A DNA stretch of 20,546 bases from an uncultured Zoogloea sp. (GCA_937967645.1 CALBTT010000003.1:1-20546), one strand, 5' to 3'. Positions 6,300 to 13,867 are shown, counted from the first letter of the stretch. The notes: a model not told the origin generated them from the letters alone. Program-made: numbers and translations.

Positions 6300-8339
6300 A
6301 TGTCAGTCCTCCGACCGATCCCCCTCGCGCTCGCCATGGCCCTTGCCGGCGGCTTGTCCTCCGCCACCGCCGTCATGGCGGCCGAAGCCGCGTCGGGCGA
6401 CAGCCCGGTGCTGACCCTCGGCCAGGTGCTGGTCAGCGGCACGGCCGGCGGCCCGCTGGAGGCGAAGCGCCTGCTGACCTCGGTGGATGTGCTGCCGACC
6501 GAACGCATCGAGAGTCAGATCGTGAGCGGCAACTGGGAGCTCTTCGGTCAGGTGCCGGGGGTGATGCTGACCCAGTTCGGCCAGGGCACCACCTCGGGCA
6601 AGTTCTCCCTGCGGGCCTTCAACGGCGAGGGGGAGATCAATGCCGTCAAGCTGCTGATCGACGGGGTGCCGTCCAACAGCAACGATGGCAACATGCCCTA
6701 CATCGACCTGGCGCCGCGCCTGGACATCGAATCCATCGAGGTGGTGCGGGGTACCAACGATCCGCGCTACGGGCTGCACAACATTGCCGGCAACGCCAAC
6801 ATCAGCACCCGGAGTGGCGGCAATTACCTGCTCGGGCGGGCCACGGTGGGCAGCTTCGCCACCCGTGAGCTGCAGGCCGCAGCCGGTATCGAAAAGGACG
6901 GGCTGGCCCAGAACTACGCGGTGTCCCTCAACCGGACCGATGGCTACCGGGACCACGCCAATGCCGAGAGCGGCAGCTTCTCCGGCAAGTGGTTCATCAC
7001 CCCGGCGGGCGGCACCTCCCGTTTCGGCCTGATCGCCCGCCACTACACGGCCACCGCCGAGGAGGCCGGCTACCTGACCCAGACCCAGGTCAAGGCCAAC
7101 CCCGACCAGTCGCCGGCCCACAACGCTACGGACGAGGACCGCCGCCAGGTGAGTCAGTTTGCCCTGCAGGGGGAGTCGGAGTTCGGCGAGCGCCTGTTCT
7201 GGACGGGCCAGGTATACCTCAACAACCTGGACGACCGGCGCTTCGTGAAGTTCTCGGCGGGCGCGGCCCAGCAGGAGCGCATCGTCGCCGAGACCCACAC
7301 CGGCGCCTCCACCACCCTGACCTGGCGCGCCGGCAAGACACTGGTCGGCGACCTGGCGGTGATGGCCGGGGTGGACGCCGAGCACCAGGACAACCGCAGC
7401 CAGCGCTACACCAGCGTGGCCCAGGTGCGGCAGAGCCAGACGCGCAACCAGCAGTTCGATTTCAACACCGCCGGCGCCTTCGTGCAGGCGGTGGTGAAGC
7501 CCCTGCCGGGCCTGACCCTGACCCCGGCCTTCCGCGTCGACCGGATCGACGGCAGCTACACCAACCTGCTCAACGGCCGGACCTACGACGTCAACGACTA
7601 CGGCAACATCAAGCAGCCCAAGCTGTCGGCGGTCTATGCGCCGTCCGAGGCGTGGTCGGTGTATGGCAACTGGGGGCGCAGCTTCCAGGTGGGCGTGGGT
7701 ACCGCGTCCTACAAGGTGAACCAGAGCGCCAGTCTGGCCCCGTCGATCAACGAGGGCCTCGAGGCCGGCCTCAAGTTCCGGCCCCTGGCCTGGCTCGACG
7801 GCCGCGTCGCGGTGTGGCGCCAGACCGCCTCCAACGAGGCCCGCCGCAAGCTCAACGACCCGGCCAACGACGCCGAGAACATCGGCCAGACCCGCCGCCA
7901 GGGGATCGATCTGCAGATCAACGCGCGGCCCACCGCGAGCCTCGGCCTGTGGGCGTCCACCGCCATCCAGCGCTCGAAGATCCTGCAGGCGGATTCGTCC
8001 TCGCCGGCCAGCCTGGGCAAGCAGATCGACCATGTGCCGCAGATGCTGTATGCCGCCGGCTCCGACTACCAGGCCAGCGAGGCCCTGCGCCTGTCGGCCT
8101 GGCTCAACGGTCAGACCAGCTACTACCTGGAGCGCACCAACGCCACCGGCAAGTTCGGCGGCTACACCCACGTCAACCTGTCCGCCGCCTACCGCGTGAG
8201 CCCCGCGCTGAGCGTGGAGCTGATGGTGCGCAACCTGTTCGACCGCTACAGCGAGTACGTGTGGTGGGATGGTGCCCAGAGCCTGCACGCGCCGGGCACG
8301 CCGCGCAGCGTGTATGGCACGCTGGCGGTGAAGTTCTGA
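6300..8339 (+). CDS. TonB-dependent outer-membrane receptor (probable siderophore/metal uptake)
   Basis: This is an outer-membrane beta-barrel receptor of 679 residues from the ATG at 6300. AGGA at 6290-6293 fits that start better than the adjacent ATG at 6297. A signal peptide covers about residues 1-30, ending near VMAAEA. VLTLGQVLVSG just after it resembles a TonB-box/N-terminal plug boundary. The plug domain (about 45-170) contains LLIDGVPSN and IESIEVVRGTNDPRYG. The remainder is barrel-type, with alternating aromatic strands such as FGLIARHYTATAEEAGYLTQ, and ends in VYGTLAVKF with the typical C-terminal Phe. Transport is powered by TonB-ExbBD. The PepSY membrane protein 16 nt downstream suggests a ferric-siderophore substrate, but the ligand cannot be read from sequence. 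It is shorter than many siderophore receptors and has no N-terminal signalling domain, so no sigma/anti-sigma cascade is implied. Confidence 0.93.
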   Translation: MSVLRPIPLALAMALAGGLSSATAVMAAEAASGDSPVLTLGQVLVSGTAGGPLEAKRLLTSVDVLPTERIESQIVSGNWELFGQVPGVMLTQFGQGTTSGKFSLRAFNGEGEINAVKLLIDGVPSNSNDGNMPYIDLAPRLDIESIEVVRGTNDPRYGLHNIAGNANISTRSGGNYLLGRATVGSFATRELQAAAGIEKDGLAQNYAVSLNRTDGYRDHANAESGSFSGKWFITPAGGTSRFGLIARHYTATAEEAGYLTQTQVKANPDQSPAHNATDEDRRQVSQFALQGESEFGERLFWTGQVYLNNLDDRRFVKFSAGAAQQERIVAETHTGASTTLTWRAGKTLVGDLAVMAGVDAEHQDNRSQRYTSVAQVRQSQTRNQQFDFNTAGAFVQAVVKPLPGLTLTPAFRVDRIDGSYTNLLNGRTYDVNDYGNIKQPKLSAVYAPSEAWSVYGNWGRSFQVGVGTASYKVNQSASLAPSINEGLEAGLKFRPLAWLDGRVAVWRQTASNEARRKLNDPANDAENIGQTRRQGIDLQINARPTASLGLWASTAIQRSKILQADSSSPASLGKQIDHVPQMLYAAGSDYQASEALRLSAWLNGQTSYYLERTNATGKFGGYTHVNLSAAYRVSPALSVELMVRNLFDRYSEYVWWDGAQSLHAPGTPRSVYGTLAVKF

Positions 8340-8355
8340 GCGGGTCGAACCTGCC

Positions 8356-9510
8356 GTGCGCGCAGCCGCCCGCCGTCGCTGGCTGACTGTTCACCTCTGG
8401 CTCGGGCTGGGGGCCGGACTGCTGTTCGCGCTGCTGGGGCTGACCGGCAGCGTGCTGGTGTTCTACCCGGAGCTGGATGGCCTGCTCAACCCGGCGATCC
8501 GGGTGGCACGGCCTGCTGCCGCGCCGCCGTCGCCGGATGCCGTGCTGGCCCGCCTGAGGGCGCTCCATCCCGAGCGGACCGGACCGTGGCGCATCGAGAT
8601 GCCGCTGGGGCCGCAGCGTCCCCTCATGGTGCGCTACTACAACCCGCCGGAAACCGTCGGGCGAGGCTTTGCGCCGTTGATGCTGACCCTCGACCCGGGC
8701 ACGCTCGAGGAGACCAGCCAGCGTTTCTGGGGCGAGTACGCCGTCACCTGGCTGTATGACCTGCACTACAGCATGCTGCTCGGGCAGACCGGCAAGGAGG
8801 TGGTCGGCTATGCCGGGCTGGTGCTGCTGGCGTCCTTGCTCAGCGGGGTGGTGCTGTGGTGGCCGAGCCGGGCCCGCCTGGCGGCCGCGCTGAAACCGCA
8901 GCTGCGTCCGGGCGTGGTCAGGGCCACCTATGACCTGCATGCGCTGTCGGGCGTGTATGGGGGGCTCCTGCTCATCGTGCTGGCCTTCACCGGCAGCGTG
9001 CTGGGGCTGCCGGAGCTGGCCCGCGGCGGCGTCGAAGCCTTCTCGCCGCTGACGCCCTTCTACCGCGCGCCGGGGGGGCTGGTGGAGGAGGGGGCGCCCA
9101 TTCTGTCGCTGGACGAGGCGGTGGCCATCGCCCGCCGCGAGTTTCCCGACGGCGAGCTGCGCTGGATCGAGACGCCGGGGGCGGCTGGCCGGCCGATCTC
9201 GGTGCGCTTCCATACGCCGGGAGAGCCGGGCCGGCGGTTTCCCCGCGCCCAGGTGTGGATCGACCCGTCCAGTGCTGCGGTGCTGCAGGTGCGTGCGCCC
9301 CGGGCGGGTAGCGCCGGCGATGGTTTCATGGCCTGGATGCACCCTCTGCACAACGGCGAGGCCTTCGGCCTGACCGGCCGGGTGCTGGCCTGTCTCGCGG
9401 GTCTGTTGCCCGCCGTGTTGCTGGTCACCGGCTGGATGCGCTGGCGCCAGAAGGCAAGGGCAAGGGCCGGGGTCCAGGTAGGGGCGGCTTCAGCCGCCCG
9501 CGGATTTTGA
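8356..9510 (+). CDS. PepSY-domain four-helix membrane protein (putative ferric-siderophore reductase)
   Basis: The 384-residue protein starts at a GTG 16 nt after the receptor stop. Four transmembrane segments are visible at about 10-37, 149-170, 198-218 and 340-362, with large extracytoplasmic PepSY-type regions between them. Conserved His residues lie at or near the helices: His13 (TVHLWLG), His137 (DLHYSMLLG), His195 (DLHALSGVYGG) and His329/His332 (WMHPLHNGEAFGLTG). This is the pattern of PepSY-TM proteins found beside TonB receptors and thought to reduce or release iron from siderophores in the inner membrane. The last ten residues (VGAASAARGF) are encoded by a REP palindrome at 9478-9499, so the gene ends inside a repeat element. 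A related tail with its own REPIN survives at 11129-11263. I see no sign of frameshift. Confidence 0.88.
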   Translation: MRAAARRRWLTVHLWLGLGAGLLFALLGLTGSVLVFYPELDGLLNPAIRVARPAAAPPSPDAVLARLRALHPERTGPWRIEMPLGPQRPLMVRYYNPPETVGRGFAPLMLTLDPGTLEETSQRFWGEYAVTWLYDLHYSMLLGQTGKEVVGYAGLVLLASLLSGVVLWWPSRARLAAALKPQLRPGVVRATYDLHALSGVYGGLLLIVLAFTGSVLGLPELARGGVEAFSPLTPFYRAPGGLVEEGAPILSLDEAVAIARREFPDGELRWIETPGAAGRPISVRFHTPGEPGRRFPRAQVWIDPSSAAVLQVRAPRAGSAGDGFMAWMHPLHNGEAFGLTGRVLACLAGLLPAVLLVTGWMRWRQKARARAGVQVGAASAARGF

Positions 9511-9534
9511 TCCCGCCCATTCGGGCGGCTTAAG
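9478..9534. repeat. REPIN-like paired palindrome, copy A (right arm truncated)
   Basis: The left unit at 9478-9499 is GTA followed by GGGGCGGCTTCAGCCGCCC, itself an 8-bp-stem hairpin. The inverted right unit begins as GGGCGGCTTAAG at 9523-9534 and then degenerates. The spacer GGATTTTGATCC resembles the GGACTTTGATCC of copy B. The left arm is translated as the end of the PepSY protein, whose TGA stop lies in the spacer. Confidence 0.85.
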
Positions 9535-9688
9535 AGGGTGTTGTAAACCCTTTTTGCCTTGGGCGCGGCGTTCGCACGTGCCGCAGGCGGGCGGCGAGTA
9601 CCGCAGGTAAGCGCGTAGCCCCTTCGGCGCATTCACCCGACTGGGTCTCCAGCGCCTCGCGCTTGACCAGGGCGAAGCGCGAACTCAT
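9530..9688 (-). CDS. Small open reading frame, function unknown (doubtful)
   Basis: A 52-residue frame starts at the ATG at 9686-9688 on the minus strand (MSSRFALVKREALETQSGEC at the start). Its stop lies in the degenerate right arm of REPIN copy A. It is basic, with no recognisable domain and no clear ribosome-binding site. The frame stays open upstream into purT antisense sequence, which reduces its value as evidence. It occupies the gap between the PepSY gene and purT. It may be a spurious frame in high-GC sequence or a remnant. Confidence 0.2.
   Translation of the reverse strand: MSSRFALVKREALETQSGECAEGATRLPAVLAARLRHVRTPRPRQKGFTTPS
9535..9555 (+). terminator. Weak Rho-independent terminator candidate after PepSY gene
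   Basis: AGGGT at 9535-9539 can pair with ACCCT at 9547-9551 across a 7-nt loop, and TTTTT covers 9551-9555. The stem is only 5 bp with one T shared with the tract, so it is weak alone. It lies directly after the REP hairpins, which could add to termination or protect the 3' end. Confidence 0.4.
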
Positions 9689-9747
9689 CGCTTCGCGCAC
9701 CGTTCCATCCCCCGCCAGCCGGGCGCGCTCGGAGTTCGTGAATAGCC

Positions 9748-9770
9748 GGACCCTGCAGGGTCCGTATAAT
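9748..9770 (+). promoter_or_regulatory. purT promoter -10 box with adjoining 16-bp palindrome
   Basis: TATAAT at 9765-9770 is a perfect -10 hexamer 30 nt before the purT ATG. One base upstream, 9748-9763 is the perfect dyad GGACCCTGCAGGGTCC, occupying the -35/-10 spacer. No good -35 hexamer is visible at 17 nt, so the promoter may depend on an activator or be controlled by a dimeric protein at the dyad. The binding protein is unknown. Confidence 0.6.
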
Positions 9771-9800
9771 CCCGCTCCCACCCTCTCCCGGAGCGATCCC

Positions 9801-11015
9801 ATGAAACTTGGCACCCCCCTCTCTCCCAGCGCCCTGCGCGTGATGCTCCTTGGCTCCGGCGAGCTGGGCAAGGAAGTCCTTATCGCCTTGCAGCGCCTGG
9901 GGGTCGAGACCATTGCCGTGGATCGCTACCCCAATGCCCCCGGCCACCAGGTGGCCCACCGGGCGCATGTGATCCCCATGACCGACGGCGCCGCGCTGCG
10001 CGCCTTGGTGGAGCAGGAGAAGCCCCACCTGATCGTGCCCGAGATTGAGGCCATCGCTACCGACATGCTGGTGCAGCTCGAAGCCGAGGGACTGGCCGAG
10101 GTGATACCCACCGCCCGGGCCGCCCAGCTCACCATGAACCGGGAGGGCATCCGCCGCCTGGCGGCCGAGGAACTGGGCCTGCCTACCTCGCCCTACCGCT
10201 TTGCCGAATCCCTTGCGCAGCTGCGGGCTGCTATCGAAGGCAGTGACGGTCAGCCGGCCATTGGCTACCCGTGCATCGTCAAGCCGGTGATGTCTTCGTC
10301 GGGCAAGGGCCAGTCCCTGCTCAAGGGGCCGGCCGACCTGCAGACGGCCTGGGATTACGCCGCGGCGGGCGGCCGGGTCAATCAGGGGAAGGTGATCGTC
10401 GAGGGCTTCATCGATTTCGACTACGAGATCACCCAGCTCACCGTGCGCGCCTGCGATGCCAGCGGCACGGTGCAGACCTATTTCTGCGACCCCATCGGCC
10501 ACGTGCAGGTTTCGGGCGACTACGTGGAGTCGTGGCAGCCTCAGGCCATGAGCCCGGCAGCCCTGGCCCGCTCGCGGGAGATCGCCGGTGCCGTCACCGC
10601 CAACCTGGGCGGGCGCGGGCTGTTCGGCGTGGAGCTGTTCGTGAAGGGCGACCAGGTGTGGTTCTCCGAGGTCAGCCCGCGCCCCCACGACACCGGTCTG
10701 GTCACCCTGTGCTCCCAGCGCTTCTCCGAGTTCGAGCTCCACGCCCGGGCCATCCTCGGCCTGCCGGTGGATGTGCGCCTGCGCGCGCCGGGAGCCTCGG
10801 CGGTGATCTACGGGGGCATGGAAGCCAGCGGCATCGCCTTCGAGGGCGTGGCCGAGGCCCTTGCCGTGCCGGACACCGACCTGCGCCTGTTCGGCAAGCC
10901 GGAGGCCTTCACCAAGCGCCGCATGGGCGTGGCGGTGGCCAACGGAGCCGACGTGGAGGAAGCCCGCAGCCGCGCGAAGCTCGCGGCGGGAAAGGTGAAA
11001 CCGGTCGCTGGTTGA
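9801..11015 (+). CDS. purT: Formate-dependent phosphoribosylglycinamide formyltransferase PurT
   Basis: This cytosolic purine-biosynthesis enzyme makes formyl-GAR from GAR, formate and ATP. It is folate-independent, unlike PurN. The 404-residue protein is an ATP-grasp enzyme close to E. coli PurT (392 aa). The matches are LLGSGELGKEVLIALQRLGV near the start, IVPEIEAIATDML, LTMNREGIRRLAAEELGLPT, the ATP-binding loop GYPCIVKPVMSSSGKGQ, GLFGVELFV and FSEVSPRPHDTG. A short insertion (EGSDGQP) before the ATP-binding loop accounts for part of the extra length. The ATG at 9801 is preceded by GGAG at 9790-9793 with 7-nt spacing, and a TATAAT box lies 30 nt upstream. In-frame codons upstream of this ATG do not match the family and are excluded. 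It is a single-gene unit, followed by gene relics and a REPIN. Confidence 0.97.
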   Translation: MKLGTPLSPSALRVMLLGSGELGKEVLIALQRLGVETIAVDRYPNAPGHQVAHRAHVIPMTDGAALRALVEQEKPHLIVPEIEAIATDMLVQLEAEGLAEVIPTARAAQLTMNREGIRRLAAEELGLPTSPYRFAESLAQLRAAIEGSDGQPAIGYPCIVKPVMSSSGKGQSLLKGPADLQTAWDYAAAGGRVNQGKVIVEGFIDFDYEITQLTVRACDASGTVQTYFCDPIGHVQVSGDYVESWQPQAMSPAALARSREIAGAVTANLGGRGLFGVELFVKGDQVWFSEVSPRPHDTGLVTLCSQRFSEFELHARAILGLPVDVRLRAPGASAVIYGGMEASGIAFEGVAEALAVPDTDLRLFGKPEAFTKRRMGVAVANGADVEEARSRAKLAAGKVKPVAG

Positions 11016-11028
11016 GGCCGGTTACCCC

Positions 11029-11124
11029 TCAGCGCGCGCTGGCCGAGTGGAAGTAGGCCAGCGCTGCGGCGTCGTCGCGGCCGGAGCTGTGCTGTTCGAT
11101 CAGGCAGGCGACCGCCGTGCCGGG
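11029..11124 (-). pseudogene. 3' tail of an unidentified minus-strand gene (relic)
   Basis: On the minus strand a 32-codon frame encodes ACLIEQHSSGRDDAAALAYF and ends with TGA at 11029-11031, 14 nt after the purT stop. Upstream it meets an in-frame TAA at 11125-11127. That is exactly where homology to the PepSY gene begins on the other strand. The residue composition looks like genuine protein C-terminus, but I do not recognise the family. I read it as the tail left by a deletion; chance coding potential in high-GC DNA remains possible. Confidence 0.35.
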
Positions 11125-11128
11125 TTAT

Positions 11129-11263
11129 GGCCGGCCGCTGGCCTGTCTCGCGGGTCTGGTGCCTGCCGTGCTGGCGGTGACGGGCTGGATGCGCTGGCAC
11201 CATAAGGCAAGGGCGAGGGCCAGGGTCCATGTAGGGGCGGCTTCAGCCGCCCACGGACTTTGA
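11129..11263 (+). pseudogene. 3' fragment of a second PepSY membrane-protein gene
   Basis: Codon by codon, 11129-11263 aligns without gaps to the last 45 codons of the PepSY gene (9376-9510), with 16 mismatches in my hand alignment (about 88% identity). It encodes GRPLACLAGLVPAVLAVTGW followed by MRWHHKARARARVHVGAASA and AHGL, then TGA. It includes the fourth transmembrane helix and the REP-encoded tail. Several differences are silent third-position changes (CCC/CCT, GTC/GTG, ACC/ACG, GCA/GCG), so the fragment came from a paralogue that diverged while functional. All sequence 5' of it is missing and no start codon with a ribosome-binding site is present. Confidence 0.8.
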
Positions 11264-11297
11264 TCCAACCCCTGCGGGCGGCTGAAGCCGCCCCTAC
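11231..11297. repeat. REPIN-like paired palindrome, copy B (complete)
   Basis: The left unit at 11231-11252 and the exact reverse complement at 11276-11297 are 22 bp each, separated by 23 nt. Each contains GGGGCGGCTTCAGCCGCCC and can fold alone, and the two can pair into a long hairpin. It sits between the PepSY relic and the stop of the convergent diguanylate cyclase gene (11310), where it could also end or protect transcripts. Confidence 0.92.
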
Positions 11298-11309
11298 AAG
11301 TCCTCTGCC

Positions 11310-12338
11310 TCAATCGGCCTGCTGGTAAGCCTGGCTCTTGCGTTCGCGCTTGATGACGTACATCGCCTGGTCGGCCTTCTCGAGCAGGCTGTCGATGTCG
11401 GTGGCGTCATCGGGGTAGAGCGCGGCGCCGAAGCTGGCGCCGAGGTCGATCTGACGACCATCCACCATCAACGGCCCCTGGACCCGACGGATCAGCCGGT
11501 CGGTGCTGGCGCGCAGACCATCTGAACTGGCGGTGGGGCTGAGGACGATCCCGAACTCGTCGCCCCCCAGGCGTGCCACCGTGTCGGAGCGGCGCGCGCC
11601 ACCCTGCAGGCGGCTGGCGAACTCGCGGATGGCGATGTCGCCGATGCGGTGGCCGTAGCGGTCGTTGATCTTCTTGAGCTCGTCCATATCCACCATCAGC
11701 ACGCCGGTCTGGTTGCCTTCCCGGTCGGCCTGCAGCAGGGCGTTGCGCAGCCGGTCGATGAACAGGGCACGATTGGCCAGGCCGGTGAGCAGGTCGTGGG
11801 TGGCCCGGTGGAACAGGGCATCCTTTCCGCAGCGGGCAGCGAAGTACATGGAGGCGGCGAGCAGGTCGGCCATCAGCTTGAGGATCTCGATCTGGCGGCT
11901 GCCGAAGGCGGCGGGCCGCAGGGACAGGACCTTGAGCACGCCAACAGTCTCGGTGTCATGGCGCAGGGGCACCACGGCCATGGAGCGCAGGCCGACCCGG
12001 CGACAGGCTTCGAGGTCCACCCGCGGATCGCTCTCCGCGTCGTCGCACCACAGGGGGGTGCCGGTCTGCACGCACAGGCCCGACAGGCTGTGTTCGGCAT
12101 TGACGCTCAGACCAACCTGGGCTGACGCAGAGCCTGTTGCAGCCTTGTAGACCATCAGAGGGCCCTCGGCGATCTCCACTGCGGCACCATCTGCGCCGGA
12201 GAGGTCCATGCAGGCCTTCACCGCCAGCGCCATCACCGCGTCGAGGTCGAGCCCCAGGCGTGCGATCTCGGTTTGTACTCGGATGATGGACAGCAGGTCC
12301 TGGGAACTGGGCTGCGATGAGGCCGGCACAGGCGGCAT
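11310..12338 (-). CDS. GAF-GGDEF diguanylate cyclase
   Basis: This cytoplasmic enzyme makes c-di-GMP from two GTP. It has 342 residues from the ATG at 12336-12338. That ATG has GGAGAG at 12346-12351 with 7-nt spacing and is preferred over the in-frame GTG nine codons upstream. A GAF-type sensor domain covers about 15-165 (SGADGAAVEIAEG, LCVQTGTPLWCDDAESDPRV, MAVVPLRHDTETVGVLKV). The cyclase domain follows with HDLLTGLANRALFIDRL. The active-site GGDEF is intact at 258-262 (VARLGGDEFGIVL), and RRSD at 249-252 is an allosteric RxxD I-site five residues before it. There is no EAL domain and no membrane segment. The GAF ligand is unknown. It is divergent from the RND efflux operon and shares its upstream region, so co-regulation is possible but unproven. 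Confidence 0.95.
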   Translation of the reverse strand: MPPVPASSQPSSQDLLSIIRVQTEIARLGLDLDAVMALAVKACMDLSGADGAAVEIAEGPLMVYKAATGSASAQVGLSVNAEHSLSGLCVQTGTPLWCDDAESDPRVDLEACRRVGLRSMAVVPLRHDTETVGVLKVLSLRPAAFGSRQIEILKLMADLLAASMYFAARCGKDALFHRATHDLLTGLANRALFIDRLRNALLQADREGNQTGVLMVDMDELKKINDRYGHRIGDIAIREFASRLQGGARRSDTVARLGGDEFGIVLSPTASSDGLRASTDRLIRRVQGPLMVDGRQIDLGASFGAALYPDDATDIDSLLEKADQAMYVIKRERKSQAYQQAD

Positions 12339-12393
12339 GGTGTAACTCTCCAATTGGCTGTGCACTGCGGCACACTCTGACTATGAGGCAAAT

Positions 12394-12422
12394 CCCTTAA
12401 GACGGGAGGGTTAAAACGTCAA
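12394..12422 (-). promoter_or_regulatory. Candidate promoter for the diguanylate cyclase gene
   Basis: Read on the minus strand, TTGACG (12417-12422) is a good -35. A 17-nt spacer leads to TAAGGG (12394-12399), a poor -10. It points toward the cyclase gene. Nearby CTATGAG (12381-12387) and CTCATAG (12432-12438) form an inverted pair 44 nt apart that frames this promoter and might be an operator, or chance. Confidence 0.3.
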
Positions 12423-12438
12423 AAAAAGTGTCTCATAG

Positions 12439-12477
12439 GGAGCCCGTTCGGCGAAGAGGCTCCATAGGTCTTTTTTT
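12439..12477. terminator. Hairpin flanked by T tract in the divergent leader
   Basis: GGAGCC at 12439-12444 pairs with GGCTCC at 12458-12463. A seven-T run lies at 12471-12477 on the plus strand, and a seven-A run at 12421-12427 gives a T run in the minus direction. The T tracts are several bases from the stem, so this is not a classic terminator. It could be an attenuator-like element or the end of a short transcript. Confidence 0.3.
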
Positions 12478-12595
12478 GCACTGCGGGGATCGTTTTTCGG
12501 GGGGCTGGGTCAGTAGGCAGTCGCGAAGGTCCATCGTGTAGCATTCGTGTCCTGCCGATCCGGCCGGCGAGCCGGAGTTTTCCTGAAAGTCATTC

Positions 12596-13855
12596 ATGTC
12601 CAGCCCGTCTCCTGTTAGTGCGTCTCCCGCTCCCAAACGTAATCGCCTGTGGCCCTGGATCGTGGGCCTGGCCCTCGCCGCCGGGGGCGGCTATTACGCG
12701 TATCGGGGTGGTGCGCCGGGCGACGGTGGCGCGGGCAAGGAAGCCGCCGGGCCGCGGGGTGGCCCGGGCATGCGCGGCGAGCGCCCGGTGCCGGTGACGC
12801 TGGAGACCCTGGCGACCGGCGAGGTGCGTGTCACCGTGCCGGCCCTCGGCAACGTGGTGCCGCGCAACCTGGTCACGGTGCGCAGCCGGGTGGATGGCCC
12901 GCTGCTGGAGGTGCGCTTCACCGAAGGGCAGGCGGTCAAGGCCGGCGATCTGCTCGCCCGCATCGACCCCGAGCCCTTCAAGGCGGCCCTCGAACAGGCC
13001 CGAGGCCAACTGGCCCGGGACGCGGCGCTGCTGAAGAACGCCAGGCTCGACCTGGAGCGCTACAAGGGCCTGCTGGCCCAGGATTCCATCGCCAAGCAGC
13101 AGGTTGATACCCAGGACGCCCTGGTGCGGCAGTACCAGGGCACGGTGCAGGCGGACGAGGCGGCGGTGAAGAGCGCCGAGCTGCAGCTGTCCTACACCAC
13201 CATCAAGGCACCGATCTCCGGTCGGGTCGGCCTGCGCGCCGTGGATCCGGGCAACATGGTCAAGGCCTCGGACACGGCCGGCCTGGTCACCATCGCCCAG
13301 ATGACGCCGATCACCGCCGTCTTCGCGGTACCCGAGGAGCGCCTCCCGGCCATCCGGAAGCGTCTGCGCGAGGGCAAGGGCCTGAAGGTCGAGGCCTGGG
13401 ACCGGGAGATGAAGAACCGCCTGGCCGAGGGCCGGCTGCTGGCGGTGGATGCGCAGATCGACACCGCCACCGGCACCGTCAAGCTCAAGGCCGACTTCGA
13501 CAACAAGGACGGCAGCCTCTTTCCGAACCAGTTCGTCAATGTGCGGCTGTTGCTGGATACCCTGACCGATGTGGTCACCGTGCCGATGGCGGCGGTGCAG
13601 CAGGGCAGCAAGGGCAGCTTCGTGTACCGCCTGGGTGAAGAGGGCAAGGTCAGCGCGGTGCCGGTGCGGCTCGGCCCGGTGGATGCCGGTAAGGCCGCCG
13701 TCGAGGACGGCCTCGCCGTCGGCGACAAGGTGGTGGTGGACGGTCTCGACAAGCTCAAGGATGGGGCCCGGGTGGAGCCCATCGACGCGAAGGCGGTGGA
13801 TGCCCCGGGACGGGAGAGGAAGCGCGGCGGCCCCGGTGGCCGGCCTACCCACTGA
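12596..13855 (+). CDS. mdtA: RND efflux periplasmic adaptor, MdtA/MuxA type
   Basis: The 419-residue adaptor (E. coli MdtA 415 aa) joins the inner-membrane RND pump to the outer-membrane channel. A membrane anchor lies at 18-37 (LWPWIVGLALAAGGGYYAY). There is no lipobox Cys, so it is anchored by a helix rather than lipid. The split lipoyl (barrel-sandwich) domain occupies about 92-126 (VRSRVDGPLLEVRFTEGQAV) and 196-232 (LQLSYTTIKAPISGRVGLRA). The alpha-hairpin lies between them, and beta-barrel and membrane-proximal domains follow. The C-terminus is a basic Gly/Arg-rich tail (GRERKRGGPGGRP). It is the first gene of the operon, with a weak ribosome-binding site (TGAAAG), and ends 12 nt before the first RND gene. 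The symbol follows E. coli; muxA is the equivalent name in Pseudomonas. Confidence 0.93.
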   Translation: MSSPSPVSASPAPKRNRLWPWIVGLALAAGGGYYAYRGGAPGDGGAGKEAAGPRGGPGMRGERPVPVTLETLATGEVRVTVPALGNVVPRNLVTVRSRVDGPLLEVRFTEGQAVKAGDLLARIDPEPFKAALEQARGQLARDAALLKNARLDLERYKGLLAQDSIAKQQVDTQDALVRQYQGTVQADEAAVKSAELQLSYTTIKAPISGRVGLRAVDPGNMVKASDTAGLVTIAQMTPITAVFAVPEERLPAIRKRLREGKGLKVEAWDREMKNRLAEGRLLAVDAQIDTATGTVKLKADFDNKDGSLFPNQFVNVRLLLDTLTDVVTVPMAAVQQGSKGSFVYRLGEEGKVSAVPVRLGPVDAGKAAVEDGLAVGDKVVVDGLDKLKDGARVEPIDAKAVDAPGRERKRGGPGGRPTH

Positions 13856-13867
13856 CGGGCAGCTTCC

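Noticed and set aside
6303..8288. A 661-codon open frame antisense to the TonB receptor gene
   Set aside because: No recognisable domain, and the sense frame has a signal peptide, plug and barrel.
12366..12595. c-di-GMP (GEMM) riboswitch upstream of the efflux operon
   Set aside because: The conserved GEMM core sequences are not present; only a simple hairpin and T/A tracts are seen.
12433..12636. Small minus-strand frame overlapping the mdtA start
   Set aside because: No domain and no ribosome-binding site, and it overlaps the promoter region and start of mdtA on the other strand.
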